A stretch of 64,000 nucleotides of DNA from Chlorocebus sabaeus (Eukaryota; Chordata; Mammalia; Primates; Cercopithecidae). The stretch is taken from assembly GCF_047675955.1 (NCBI RefSeq), contig NC_132918.1:89519106-89583105 (forward strand), written 5' to 3'. The notes under the pieces were generated by a model. The model did not search any database and was not told the origin of the DNA. It was given only the letters and a program-made list of their open reading frames with translations. Below, piece after piece: positions 20,537-40,650 of this stretch. Numbering within the stretch: the first letter of the stretch is position 1; every line of letters starts with the position of its first letter. A program made the translations under genes and the position numbers.

Positions 20537-21244
20537 TCACCTATTTGAATTATCTGATGATTTAGGATAACTGTTCTTACCTGAAGTTAATGATTATGGG
20601 CTTTAGTCACATCTGTAAAATACGGTACCTTCACAGCAACATCTAGATTCATGTTTGAGTAATAATTGGGGAAAGCAGCCTAACCCAGTTAACACATAAA
20701 AAGACCACCACATTCCTCAAATACTTATCTTGGAACTTTGGGAGGGACTCATCCCACATACATGCTTATTTCTTCTTTCTGTTTCTTATAAGGACTGCTA
20801 GAAAATGTGCCCTTCTAAACGAACTTTTTAGAAATGTCTGTATTCTTTGCTTAGGAAAGTAAGCCCCCTTTTTGCCTGTTCATACAGAGGGATGAGGAAC
20901 CTCAAGTGGTTGAGGTTCAGTCTTAATTCCAATTCAGCAGAATCATTGCTGTGTTTCCTGGTGGAAGCATTCCTCCCTTTAAGTCTAAGACTCTAGACCA
21001 GCAGAACCTAAGGTCACAAGGAAAGCAGACAGACATTTGCTAGTGGATCATTATGGGCAACGGTGAGTGGGGTCACTCCCGTTTCCACCCCTTGAATCCT
21101 GGACTCATGAATTCTGGCTATGGAGGAAACAATAGCATGTATTAGACACTCATTTAGAGCCTACCCAGCCTCCTAGAGGACAGTGCCCCACGAGGTATTG
21201 CCACCTGGTTGGTACTGTAATTGAGTCTTCAAAAGCCCATTCTG

Positions 21245-21354
21245 GCCAGGTACAGTGGCTCCCAGCTGTCATTCCTCTTTTGAGCCCAGGAATTTGAGAC
21301 CAGCCTGGACAACACAGTGAAACCCTATCTGTAATTTAAAAAGAAACAAAAACA
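21245..21354 (+). mobile_element. Alu left-arm fragment
   Basis: GGCCAGGTACAGTGGCTC to CACAGTGAAACCCTATCTG, with an internal gap. An old partial copy inside the ERV-L. Confidence 0.75.
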
Positions 21355-21399
21355 TTCTACCACTCTATCAAACCAGTTGCTCGAGGATCCGGGGAACAA

Positions 21400-21990
21400 G
21401 GTAAGACTGAGTTCCGTAAGCTGGGGCTCATTGCCACACTTCAATTGCTGTGAATTGAGTTCTGTGATCAGAAGTATTGTGTGAAACGTCGTGGTGGTGG
21501 ATAAGGCGTGCTATAAATCCATGGATGGTCATTTTAGCAGAAGCATTGTGTACAGGGCAGGCAAACCTGTATCCAGAGTAAGTAGCTATTCTGGTAAGAA
21601 TAGCTGGCCCTTCCATGATGGAAATGGTTCAGTGTAATCAACTTGCCACCAGGTAGCTGTCTGATAACCCTGGGGTCCTATCAGGGTCTCAGTGTTGGTC
21701 TCCACGGCCAGCAGGCTGGGCACTCAGCACTGGCTGCAGCCAAGTCAGCCTTGGTGAGTGGAAGTGCATGCTGCTGAGCCCACACATAGCCTCCACCCCT
21801 GCCACCATATCCACTTTATTCATGAGCCCAGTGGGCAATGAGGGAACTGGCTGGGGAAAGAGGCTGGCTGGTATCCATAAAGTGGGCCATCTCATCCACC
21901 TATTATTAACTTCTCTCTGTGCTGAGGTTACCATTTGGCGAACACTCACGTGGAACATAAATATCTTCACTTTTTTTTTTTTTTTTTTTG
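21400..21990 (-). pseudogene. ERV-L pol (integrase) remnant
   Basis: The minus-strand frame at 21616-21428 contains ATYSGYRFACPVHNASAK, which I recognise as the catalytic-core region of an ERV-L type integrase. The sequence up to about 21990 looks like the zinc-binding N-terminal part in shifted frames. The frame is short and interrupted, so no functional enzyme can be made. Position and strand fix the direction of the provirus. Confidence 0.7.
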
Positions 21991-22104
21991 CCTATTCAGA
22001 GAGGTCTATCTGCTTACTCCTTCTTCTGACCTCCTTGTCACCAAGTTTCCAATTATGTTCCCTCAAGTCTCTGGCCATCCAGCCAAACCACTGGTGATAG
22101 CCCA

Positions 22105-22760
<656 letters not shown>

Positions 22761-22894
22761 AGCCCATAAATCAATATAGATACTTGCCTCCAGCCATTTC
22801 TTTTTCCAGGCAAAATGTACGACCAAGGTGCTCCGCTTGAAGCTCTGCCATCTGGGAATATCCCAGAAATGAGCTGTAACTCTGCAGCTCTCCA

Positions 22895-23297
22895 CTTTCA
22901 GGTGATGGCCTGTATATCATGTAGAATCATTTTCTCTTTCTCAGCCAACTGACCATAGGAAACTTCCCAATGAGGCATAGGGGATCCAGTGATGTCAAGA
23001 TATCCCTTCTAAGTTGAAGGGTAACTTGTTGTATCTGGCCCCTCCTGCAGCCAAAAATAGACGCAACAACTAGTTTATCTATTTGTATTTTGGAGGCAAC
23101 ATATTTCTCACTTGGGTCCACTAACTGAGTTACTAGAAACGCTGCCAGGGTTTTTATTGTTGTTGTTTTGTTTTCTGTAGAGCTGGAGATCTCACTATAT
23201 TGCTCAGGCTGGTCTTGAACTCCTGGCCTCAAGTGATCCTCCTACCTCAGCTTCCCAAAATGTTAGAATCACAGTCATGAGCCACTGCACCCAGTAC
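22895..23297 (-). repeat. ERV-L internal duplication, copy 1
   Basis: From ATATCATGTAGAATC through GTGATGTCAAGATATCCCTT and CACTTGGGTCCACTAACTGA to an Alu monomer, this block recurs at 25462-26160 in the same orientation, about 12-15 percent diverged by eye. Confidence 0.85.
23160..23297 (-). mobile_element. Alu monomer within duplication copy 1
   Basis: GAGATCTCACTATATTGCTC to GAGCCACTGCACCC: a worn monomer placed immediately after GTTGTTGTTTTGTTTTCTG, the same junction as in copy 2. Confidence 0.8.
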
Positions 23298-24108
23298 AAG
23301 CTGCTAGTTTTGAGTACAGCCTGGAAAAGCAGATTACAACAGGTCCACACTGCCTTGCAACCTACTTTGGCCCCTGAGCCCTGTGATCTAGCAGATCCAA
23401 TGGTGCTTGAAGTGGCAGATAGGGATGCTGTTTGGAGCCTTTGGGAAGCCCTTATACATGAATCATAGTACAGATTCTTAGGATTTTGAAACAAAGTCCT
23501 GCCGTCCTCTGCAGATAACTATTCTCCTAGAAAAACAGCTTTTGGCTTGCTACTGAGCCTTAATAGAGGATTGAACACCTAACTATGAGCCACCAATTTA
23601 CCATGTGACCCGAACTGCCCATCATGAACTGGGTGTTGTCTGACCCACCAATCCATAAATTTGAGCATGTACAACCGTACTCCATTACCAAATAGAAATG
23701 ACATGTGTAAGATCAGACTTGAGCAGGCCCTGCAGATATAAGTTGCACAAGGAAATGATCCAAATGCCTATGGCTCCTCTTCCTGCTACATTACCTTCTC
23801 AGCTTTCCTCTCCCAGCCCACGCCTAGGGTGTTGGCGAGTTGGTCATGGTATCCCTACAAAGGAAATAGGTGAGCAGTCTACTCTCTTCCTACTTGATCT
23901 GTATAAGAGTTCTGGGTCAAGTGAACAGAGTGTATCTCAAATCACCAAAACAGAGTCGTGGCCTCCCCATCAATTCCCAGACTTGGGTCTGTTTGTAGAC
24001 CCAGAATCCCTTGAATGAAGTAGAGTCCAGGTCCCCTTCGGTTAGGACCCTGCTACACTACTGAACTTTTATACTGCTGTTCCTTCTCACAGTTTTCCCC
24101 AAAGGGAC

Positions 24109-24542
24109 TGCTCTGGTTTGAATGTCCCCTCCAAAACTCACGTTGAAACTTAATCCCCAATATGGCAGTATTGAGAGGGGGGGCCCTTTAAGAGAAGATG
24201 AGGTCATGAGAGCTCATGAATGGATTAAGTCATTCATGGATTAATGGATTCTTAGGTTAACAGAGTCATGGGTTATATTAGGAGTGGAACTGGTGGCTTT
24301 ATAAGAAGGGGAAGAAAGACCTAAGCTGGCATGTTAGTGTGCTCAGCTCTCTTGCCCTGTGATTTTCTGTACCACCTCAGGACTCTGCGGAGAATTCCTA
24401 CCAGAAAGGAAGCCCTCAGCAGATGTCAGGTCATATCCCTGGACTTCCCAGCCTCCAGAATAGTAAGAAATAAATTTCAGTTCTTTATAAAGTACCCAGT
24501 TTCAGGCGTCCTATTGTAAGCAACAGAAAATGTACTAAGACA
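24109..24542 (+). mobile_element. MaLR (MST-type) solo LTR in the ERV-L
   Basis: Begins TGCTCTGGTTTGAATGTC and ends CAACAGAAAATGTACTAAGA with CA. It contains TTCCCAGCCTCCAGAATAGT. Flanked by GGGAC and GAGAC, a 5-bp duplication with one change. Confidence 0.8.
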
Positions 24543-24765
24543 GAGACCACGATGAACTGGTTAATGCCACAGGCCTCTGTGAGTCAGTCTATTCTGATTA
24601 TTGCTTTGGCTCACCAGTCCATTATGGTAACCAGGCTCACCTTTTCTTTGGTGATTAAGTGCTGCCATTTGGTTCCTGCCACTCCAGGATCTCATCATCC
24701 CCATTGCTTTAGGGACCTCAGTTTGGTGATTCTACTGTCTTTCTCTATATAGAGAGAGAGTAAGG

Positions 24766-24862
24766 AGATTGAGACCATCCTGGCTAACATGGTGAAACCC
24801 CATCTCTACAAAAAATACAAAAAATTAGCCGGACGTAGTGGCACACGCCTGTAGTCCCAGCT
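24766..24862 (+). mobile_element. AluY fragment cut by microsatellites
   Basis: GGAGATTGAGACCATCCTGG to CCTGTAGTCCCAGCTTA, then TATATA repeats. Both ends of the Alu are missing. Confidence 0.85.
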
Positions 24863-24990
24863 TATATATATATATATATAAAATACATTATAATATGTAA
24901 TATATATAACCCAGCTTTTATATATATATATACACACACACACACACAACACACACACACACACACATAGAGAGAGAGAGAGAGAGAGAC
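24862..24990. repeat. Compound (TA)n-(CA)n-(GA)n
   Basis: Two TA blocks separated by AT-rich sequence, then about 18 CA units with one break, then about nine GA units. Confidence 0.95.
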
Positions 24991-25374
24991 AAGAGTGTCT
25001 ACAGAACTCTTTAAGGATGCTGAGGATCCCTTCACAATTTTTTATTCTCTTTGTCATGGTGAAAATGATGTGCAGTTGACCCTCCCAGAGTTGGTCAGCA
25101 AGTCTTACTTGATAAATCTATTCTAACATTCCAATCTCCCTAAGTCTTTGGATATCTTCCTCTACAGTATATCGAAGCAGTTCTGGCATTAACTTTATTT
25201 GGTGTAGGCCACCCTTGGGTTCATGTTTCAGCCAACCAACTAAACTGTTAAAGACTCTTCTAACCCCTCAGTTGAAAAAATTGAATCTGGAATCTCTCTT
25301 TAGTGGGTCCATATTGATAAGTTTTGTCTGATTCAACTTTATATTCCATTCCTTCCCCCTTGATTCTAGTTTTT

Positions 25375-25460
25375 GGTTTTTGCTTCTTAGAGATGGTGGC
25401 CTCACTATGACGCTGAAGATGGAGTACAGTGGCTATTCACAGATGAAATCCTAGTGCCCT
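25375..25460 (-). mobile_element. FLAM_A-like 7SL-derived fragment
   Basis: TTAGAGATGGTGGCCTCACT and CAGTGGCTATTCACAGATGA resemble the antisense of the earliest free left Alu monomers. It ends right where duplication copy 2 begins. Confidence 0.55.
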
Positions 25461-25589
25461 ACATCTATATCATGTAGGACCCTTTTCTCTTTTTCAGCCA
25501 ACTGATCATAGGAAACTCCCCAATGAGAAATAGGGGATCCAATGGTGTCAAGATATCCCTTTTAAGTTGAAAGATAAATCGTTGCATCT

Positions 25590-25969
<380 letters not shown>

Positions 25970-26019
25970 TCACTTGGGTCCACTAACTGAGTCACTAGAA
26001 AAGCTGCTCAGTTTTTGTT

Positions 26020-26160
26020 TTGTTTTGTTTTTTTATATAACTGGGGATCTCACTATGTCTCCCAGGCTGGTCTTGAACTCCTGGCCTCAAGTGAACTAGG
26101 CTTGAGAAATCCTCCTGCCTCAACCTTCTGGGACTGAAGGCATCATCACACCGGGCAATC
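26020..26160 (-). mobile_element. Alu monomer within duplication copy 2
   Basis: GGGGATCTCACTATGTCTCC to CATCATCACACCGGGCAA, at the same relative position as the monomer in copy 1. Confidence 0.75.
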
Positions 26161-26782
26161 CTAGAGTTTCAAGATCCATCTACACACATTCCCCCAGATT
26201 TCTATTTATAGAAATTGGAAAAATCGTGCAGGATTTTTGGAATATAATATATCTCCTCATGGATCATACTTTATACCTTACTCTTTGGGGCCTGCTGGGA
26301 CTTGAGTCTCGTTATAGGTTGAGAAGCTAAGAGGAGTGGCAGGGGTAGGTCCTGAGGAGAATCAGCAGAACCTTGCAAGGCCACTTAGAAGAGGCCTATG
26401 CGGTTTATTCCAGCAGAGTGTAGCCAATCTGCTCAGACAGGAAAGGCTACTTTTGGCAAAGAAGACTTGGCAGAATTTAGGGGTTCGATGATCCCAGCTT
26501 CATCAGGATCTGCCCATACATCCCAATTCCAATTATCAGTATCCCATTCCTTCCCAATCAATGCCCTTGCTTGAACAAAAGATCCTGCAAGATTGAGAAT
26601 TGAACTTACATTGGAATTTAGCTACTTGGAGGATGAGACCCTGGATTTTGTTTTCAGAAATCTCAGTCCTGTAACCACAGGAGATAAGAGTTTTTCGCAG
26701 GGCAGATAGAGAAGGTTTCAGATCATTTATACAAAACATGAGCTAGGAATTTGAAGCCTTGAACTCATCCTTTTCTTTCCCC

Positions 26783-26785
<3 letters not shown>

Positions 26786-26815
<30 letters not shown>

Positions 26816-27017
26816 AGACAGAGTCTCGCTCTGTCACCCAGGTTGGAGTGCGGTGTATGGAGTGCAGTGTGATCTCAGCTCACCGCAGCCTCTGCCTCCC
26901 AGGTTCAAGCGACTCTTCTGCCTCAGTCTCCCGAGTAGCTGAGATTACAGGCGTGTGCCACCATACCCAGCTAATCTTTGTATTTTTAGTAGAGATGGGG
27001 TTTTGCCCTGTCTTAAA
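26786..27017 (-). mobile_element. AluS, 5'-truncated
   Basis: Long T tract (about 29), then GAGTCTCGCTCTGTCACCC. It stops at GATGGGGTTTTGCCCTGTCT, so the left arm's 5' part is missing. It has a small internal duplication of GGAGTGCGGTGTATGGAGTG. Confidence 0.9.
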
Positions 27018-27042
27018 ATATAAATAAATAAATAAATAAATA
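27018..27042. repeat. (AAAT)n tract
   Basis: About five AAAT units at the truncated end of the Alu. Confidence 0.9.
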
Positions 27043-27067
27043 CTCATTTTTAAGATTCTATTCTTCT

Positions 27068-27086
27068 AGAACCACTTTCAGAACCA
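27068..27086 (-). promoter_or_regulatory. ERV-L primer-binding-site remnant
   Basis: The minus strand reads TGGTTCTGAAAGTGGTTCT directly inside the 5' LTR. It resembles the leucine-tRNA-type primer site of ERV-L elements, with several changes. It is used here only to fix the LTR boundary and direction. Confidence 0.55.
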
Positions 27087-27801
<715 letters not shown>

Positions 27802-27957
27802 AATGTCCCCTGTAGAAGGTGGAAAGCCTTTCAGCAGAGGATGCATGCACATGATCACAAATGTGCTGTAGGCCCATCGATTGCTCTGTGGAGGCTGGTT
27901 TCAAGGAAGGAAAGGCTGAAGGCAGAGAGACTAGGTGAAAGACAATCCAGGCCGTGC

Positions 27958-28075
27958 TGTGAGCTGAATCGTGTACTCCAAAACTCAGTTGTTGAAATTT
28001 AATAACACCTTGTACTCGAGTGACTGTATTTAGAGATACAGTTTAGAGGTGCTTAGGTTAAAATAAGACTGTTAA
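27958..28075 (+). mobile_element. MLT1-type LTR fragment
   Basis: TGAATCGTGTACTCCAAAAC to GGTTAAAATAAGAC matches the 5' part of an MLT1 LTR; the rest is cut off by the next Alu. Confidence 0.6.
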
Positions 28076-29083
<1,008 letters not shown>

Positions 29084-29089
29084 TATATA

Positions 29090-29759
29090 TTATTTTGTGT
29101 CATATCAACAAATTCAACTTCGAAGGAAGAGAAATTTGGATGATACCGACAGAAAGTTGAAGGGCAGGCAACTGGTAAAGGCTCAGGCCTGACTGAGGGG
29201 TTTCACTGTCCTGCTTGTTCCAGCCAAGTGGTCTGTTAGATTTTCCATCAGCCCAAATAACCTTCCACAGGGTGGAGTTTATCATTTCCCAAGAGAGAAG
29301 CATCCGCTGCACCCTCAAAGCACGGCCATACAGTGACCTGTGGCTAAACTGGACACTCCACTTGCCACCCGTCTACTAGACACATGGCTGCCAGAAGCAG
29401 ATTGTCTGTGACCGCAAACGGATCGCGAGCAGACTGCGAAGGGGTAGTGAAACCACCGCAGGGCTTCGGAAATGCTTCTCCACTGAGCAAAGCTAAAAAG
29501 AAGTCTACGTGACATCGTGGATTTGGATGAAAATAGTCTGCCTCCCCTTTGTCAACAGAAAGCCACAAGCATGCGTGTGCTGTGATGTGAAATGCTTGGC
29601 ATGACCACCAGGAGTTTCCACTTTGTCACACTACAGTGAAATGCCGGAGCATCCCTGCAGCTGTCTCACTGACCCCCAGGACAACTGGAAGCCTAACATT
29701 TTTCCTTCTCATCACCTCCTCCACCCTCTGGTGAAAGCTCTCCTGCCTCTGACTTTCTG
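29090..29759. other. No recognisable feature
   Basis: Unique sequence leading into the minisatellite. It has a few CpGs near 29410-29440 but no island, gene or repeat that I can identify. Confidence 0.5.
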
Positions 29760-30888
29760 AATGGAGGAGTGAGCTGGGTGGAGGAGTGAGCTGGATGGAG
29801 GAGTGAGCTGGATGGAGGAGGGCAGCTGGATGGAGGAGGGCAGCTGGATGGAGGAGTGAGCTGGATGGAGGAGTGAGCTGGATGGAGGAGTGAGCTGGAT
29901 GGAGGAGGGCAGCTGGATGGAGGAGTACAGCTGGATGGAGGAGTGCAGCTGGATGGACGAGGACAGCTGGATGGAGGAGTGAGCTGGGTGGAGGAGTGAG
30001 CTGGATGGAGGAGTGAGCTGGATGGAGGAGGGCAGCTGGATGGAGGAGGGCAGCTGGATGGAGGAGTGAGCTGGATGGAGGAGTGAGCTGGATGGAGGAG
30101 TCAGCTGGATGGAGGAGTGAGCTGGATGGAGGAGTGAGCTGGATGGAGGAGTGAGCTGGATGGAGGAGGGCAGCTGGATGGAGGAGTACAGCTGGATGGA
30201 GGAGTGCAGCTGGATGGACGAGGACAGCTGGATGGAGGAGTGAGCTGGGTGGAGGAGTGAGCTGGATGGAGGAGTGAGCTGGATGGAGGAGGGCAGCTGG
30301 ATGGAGGAGGGCAGCTGGATGGAGGAGTGAGCTGGATGGAGGAGGGCAGCTGGATGGAGGAGTGAGCTGGATGGAGGAGGGCAGCTGGATGGAGGAGTGA
30401 GCTGGATGGAGGAGTGAGCTGGATGGAGGAGTGAGCGGAGGAGGGCAGCTGGATGGAGGAGGGCAGCTGGATGGAGGAGTGAGCTGGATGGAGGAGGGCA
30501 GCTGGATGGAGGAGTGAGCTGGATGGAGGAGGGCAGCTGGATGGAGGAGTGAGCTGGATGGAGGAGGGCAGCTGGATGGAGGAGTGAGCTGGATGGAGGA
30601 GTGAGCTGGATGGAGGAGGGCAGCTGGATGGAGGAGTGAGCTGGATGGAGGAGGGCAGCTGGATGGAGGAGTGAGCTGGATGGAGGAGTGAGCTGGATGG
30701 AGGAGGGCAGCTGGATGGAGGAGTGAGCTGGATGGAGGAGTACAGCTGGATGGAGGAGTGAGCTGGATGGAGGAGTGAGCTGGATGGAGGAGTGAGCTGG
30801 ATGGAGGAGGGCAGCTGGATGGAAGAGTGAGCTGGATGGAGGAGTGAGCTGGATGGAGGAGGGCAGCTAGATGGAGGAGGGCAGCTGG
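29760..30888. repeat. Minisatellite of 17/18-bp units, ~64 copies
   Basis: Two main units alternate: A, GTGAGCTGGATGGAGGA (17 bp), and B, GGGCAGCTGGATGGAGGA (18 bp). Rarer variants begin GTACAGC, GTGCAGC and GGACAGC (18 bp); one A variant has CTGGGTGG and one has GTCAGC. The first part is higher-order: a block A' A A B B A A A B C D E (210 bp from 29771) repeats with three extra 17-bp units (261 bp from 29981), and a third block starts at 30242. Later copies are mainly A-B pairs of 35 bp. The plus strand is strongly purine- and G-rich. No minus-strand frame contains a stop in the unit, so long antisense frames (430 and 303 codons) are automatic and are not evidence of a gene. Confidence 0.97.
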
Positions 30889-33794
<2,906 letters not shown>

Positions 33795-34489
33795 CCTCAG
33801 TGATTCTCTACCTTGGTTGCATGTTGGAATCATGCCTGGGGTTTTTTAAGTTATACATAATATGCTTCCCAGCAGAGATTAGACATGTGGGCTTTCCCCG
33901 CCCTGCTTCTCTAAGGAAGCAAAAGAATGGCTTTGGAATCCCAGGCAGTGGTATCACCAGAAGTGTAATGTTAACACCTGGTCAGGAAATCTCCCAACCC
34001 AGTCACTTGCAGGCACAGAGGGCAGCCATCTGAACAGACTGGGGACTGGCGATCCCAGGACTTACTGTGGTCGTTTCCTTTAGAAGAATCACTTCAGTGT
34101 TTGGAGAAAGGGGTGCTCTCAGACCCTTAGGCTCCAAGGTGGCCAAAGAAAAGCTGCAGACCCTGGGGTGGATCTCTGGGGAGGAGTGGGCAAGAGCATG
34201 GAGGTCCTGGCTGTCTGTGCTGGTGAGGCTGGAACGGGGTCTGACACAGCATTCCAGAGCCAGCTGGTGTCCCAGGCGGAGGCTGTATAGGTGAATTTAG
34301 GAGCCCAAGTGGGGATTCCTTGGCCCGGATTAGCAAGAGGTAGGGGGAGGTGGTCTCTGCTTGAAGGCTCACAGCTGCCCTGCGAGGCTGCTAGGAGCAG
34401 CTGGAGGGTATAAGCTAAGGACGGGGCAGGACCAGTGACCGACAGTGACACCATGAGGCAGTGAGAGGTCACAGCACAGGTAACCGTAA
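33795..34489. other. No gene; possible MER5 trace
   Basis: TGATTCTCTACCTTGGTTGC and GTTGGAATCATGCCTGGGG at 33801-33843 resemble one end of a MER5 hAT transposon. The remainder is unique. Confidence 0.4.
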
Positions 34490-34700
34490 CTGCTACTAGT
34501 TATTTGGTGTTATTCACCCAGCACTGATCAACATGCCTTACACTTATTAATTCACTTAATGACAGTTCTGTGAGGAAGTCATTATTATACCCATTGTGGA
34601 GAGAAGGAAATGGAGCCATGAAGGCTACACAATTAGAGTGGCTGCCAGTCTGTGCCAGTCTGCGAACCCAGGCAGTCTGGCTCTGGAGCCCACACCTCTA
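34490..34700 (+). mobile_element. MIR
   Basis: TTATTAATTCACTTAATGAC, GAGGAAGTCATTATTATACC and GAACCCAGGCAGTCTGGCTC follow MIR order on the plus strand. Confidence 0.7.
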
Positions 34701-34719
34701 ACCAGGAGGCCTTGCTGCC

Positions 34720-35255
<536 letters not shown>

Positions 35256-35419
35256 TAATAAGCCTTTGGGGTTCTCAGAAAACTCGGGGTAGGTGGAAGC
35301 TTCAGTAGGGGATTCTGGGCATCCTGCAATAAAACATGTGCCCTCCTGAGTGCAGAACTGGAAGAACAAAGATTCTGTGACATTACTTCTCCCTCTAAAT
35401 TTGTGAAAGCAAATCATAC

Positions 35420-35555
35420 CGATTATGGGGGCCTCATCCCAGATCCATTGAACCGGAATACATGAAGAGTGAGGCCAGGAAATCTGAACTAAATCAAAAC
35501 CAAAAACAAACCACAGGTGATTCTGATGTACAACCGGGGTTGAAAATCACTGCGT
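35420..35555 (+). mobile_element. MER5A-like hAT fragment
   Basis: ATTATGGGGGCCTCATCCCA, CCACAGGTGATTCTGATGTA and GTTGAAAATCACTG resemble a non-autonomous MER5A copy. Confidence 0.6.
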
Positions 35556-35579
35556 TATCTCACAGTCATATGCATGGCC

Positions 35580-36400
35580 CCAGTGAGCAGGCAGCACTGT
35601 TTCACCTTGCCCGCTGCCTAGGCAGAGCCTATTTATCAACCCAGGGGAATTGCAGTAGAGAAAGAGTAATCCACGCAGAGCCAGCTGTGCGGGAGACCGA
35701 GGTTATATTATTGCTCAAATCAGTCTGCCCCAGCATTTGGGGAGCAGAGTTTTTAACCACAACTTGGTGGGTGGGGGAAGCCAGTGAGCCAGGAGTGCTG
35801 ATTGGTCAGGATTTGGGGAAGCCAGTGAGCCGGGAGTGCTGATTGGTCAGGATTGGGGGAAGCCAGTGAGCCGGGAGTGCTGATTGGTCAGGATTGGGGG
35901 AAGCCAGTGAGCCGGGAGTGCTGATTGGTCAGGGATGAAATCATAGGACTCGGAGCTGTCCTCTAGCACTGAGTCAGTTCCTGGGTCCCGGCCACAAGAT
36001 CAGATGAGCCAGTTTATCCACCTGGGCGGTGCCAGCTGACCCATCAAGGGCAGAATCTGCAAAATATCTCAAGCACTGACCTTAGGAGCAGTTTAGGGAG
36101 GGTCAGAATCTTGTAGCCTCCAGCCCCATGACTCCTAAACCATGATTTCTAATCTCTTGGCTAATTTGTTAGTCCTACGAAGACAGTCTAGTTCCCAGGC
36201 AAGAAGGAGGTTTGTTTTGGGAAAGGGCTGCTGTCGTCTTTGTTTTAATGTATAAACCAAGTTACTCCCAAAGTTAGTTCATCTTTGCCCAGGAATGAGC
36301 AAGGACAGCTTGGAGATCAGAAGCAAGATGGAGTTGGTTAGTTCAAGTCTCTTTCACTGTCTCACAGTTTTGCAATGGTGGTTTCATTTCCAACAACAAC
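35580..36400. mobile_element. LTR-like element, family not assigned
   Basis: Long-terminal-repeat style sequence with GAATTGCAGTAGAGAAAGAG, GGCCACAAGATCAGATGAGC, CAGTTTATCCACCTGGGCGG and GGAATGAGCAAGGACAGCTT. I recognise it as a primate ERV LTR (probably ERV1) but cannot name the family or fix its ends. It carries four tandem 41-bp repeats at 35780-35932. Confidence 0.5.
35780..35932. repeat. Four 41-bp tandem repeats with CCAAT boxes
   Basis: Units start at 35780, 35821, 35862 and 35903 with GCCAGTGAGCC; the last stops after 30 bp. Copies 2 to 4 are essentially identical. Each has CTGATTGGTCAG, an inverted CCAAT box, so four potential NF-Y sites are spaced 41 bp apart. Confidence 0.95.
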
Positions 36401-37061
36401 TTCTAATTTTCAAATTCTCTTGCTTAGAAAGAAGCTGCATGCAAGACCTGAGCAGAACTCCTCTCCTGTCACACAGCGGACATTGCTCAACAGGCAAGAG
36501 AATGTGCCAAGGAAGGAGCTGGGTGAGGCCCAGAGCAGACAAGCAAACATCCAGGCACTCTGTTCTTACCCTTCCCCCTGCCTTCTCTACTTGGAGAATC
36601 ATCACCTGGTCTTAAAAGCCAGGCCCATGAAGCCATGTCTTCTTGTGAATACTTCCCCTGTCCGGCCTCCGCCTCCTCCTGGCCTCTCCTCCTGGGCACT
36701 GCGCTTTCCCTACAGGGCTGAGATGCCCTTGCAGACAAGGGCTGGGAGTTATTCCCATGCTCTACTGGCCCCAGCAGGGTGCCTTGGACATAGTAACCCA
36801 TCAGAAACTGTCAGTCCAATGCACATAAGGGAAAGGAAGATGGGAGGAGTGAAGGCAGAGAGACAGAGAAGTCAAAGGGTAAAGCAGTAACCATGTTTGG
36901 GGGATGGCCAGTGAAATGTGATTTAATGCCAACCCCATGAGTAAATGGGATCTTTACTCTGACCCATGGGACAGCCGGTCCAGGTACTCACCCGGTCACC
37001 CTCTACCTGTGGATCACAGATACTGAGAGAAACGTGAGAACAGCGTGCATGATTTTACCAG
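36401..37061. other. No recognisable gene
   Basis: Unique sequence. The 171-codon plus frame (36375-36890) and a 104-codon minus frame overlap, and neither has a domain. Confidence 0.5.
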
Positions 37062-37778
<717 letters not shown>

Positions 37779-37846
37779 GCTCAGAATGTGGCTACTAGGC
37801 AGAAGGTGGGTTAATGCAAGTTCATTGTGAGGCAAAAATATCTCAG

Positions 37847-37848
<2 letters not shown>

Positions 37849-37894
<46 letters not shown>

Positions 37895-38180
37895 AGACAG
37901 AGTCTTGCTCTGTCACCCAGGCTGGAGTGCAGTGGTGTGATCTTGGCTCACTGCAAGCTCCGCCGCCCAGGTTCACGCCAAATCTCCTGCCTCAGCCTCC
38001 CAAGTAGCTGGGATTACAGGCACCCACCACCACACCCAGCTAATTTTTTTTAATGTATTTTTGGTAGAGACAGGGTTTTACCGTGGTAGCTAGGATGGTC
38101 TCGATCTCCTGACCTCATGATCTGCCTGCCTCAGCCTCCCAAAGTGCTGGGATTACAGGCGTGAGCCACCACACTGGCCC
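37849..38180 (-). mobile_element. AluY with a 45-base T tract
   Basis: Antisense Alu. The T tract runs from 37849 to about 37893. CAGGTTCACGCC and GATGGTCTCGATCTCCTGAC are young-type positions. Confidence 0.93.
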
Positions 38181-38227
38181 CATAGCTCAGATTTTTAACA
38201 TTGAAAAAGCCCTGATATGCCATCTGA

Positions 38228-39149
<922 letters not shown>

Positions 39150-39285
39150 GCTAGCTGGGTTGGGTGGCACGTGCCTGTAGTCTCAGCTACTAGGCCGGCT
39201 AAGGTGGGAGGATCGTTGAGCCAGGAGTTTGAGAACAGCTGGGCAACACAGCCAGACCCTGTGTCTTAAAAAAGAAAAAAAAGAG
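39150..39285 (+). mobile_element. Old Alu monomer fragment
   Basis: CTAGCTGGGTTGGGTGGCAC to CCAGACCCTGTGTCTTAAAA; diverged, mixed-arm structure. Confidence 0.65.
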
Positions 39286-39351
39286 GGAGAATCTACAAAA
39301 CTAACTGCTTCATACTGAGGAAGCAATAATAATAACCTGATACCTTTATAG

Positions 39352-40650
<1,299 letters not shown>

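Noticed and set aside
36375..36890. 171-codon plus-strand frame with an overlapping 104-codon minus frame
   Set aside because: Starts inside LTR-like sequence. Frames on both strands overlap and neither has a recognisable domain.
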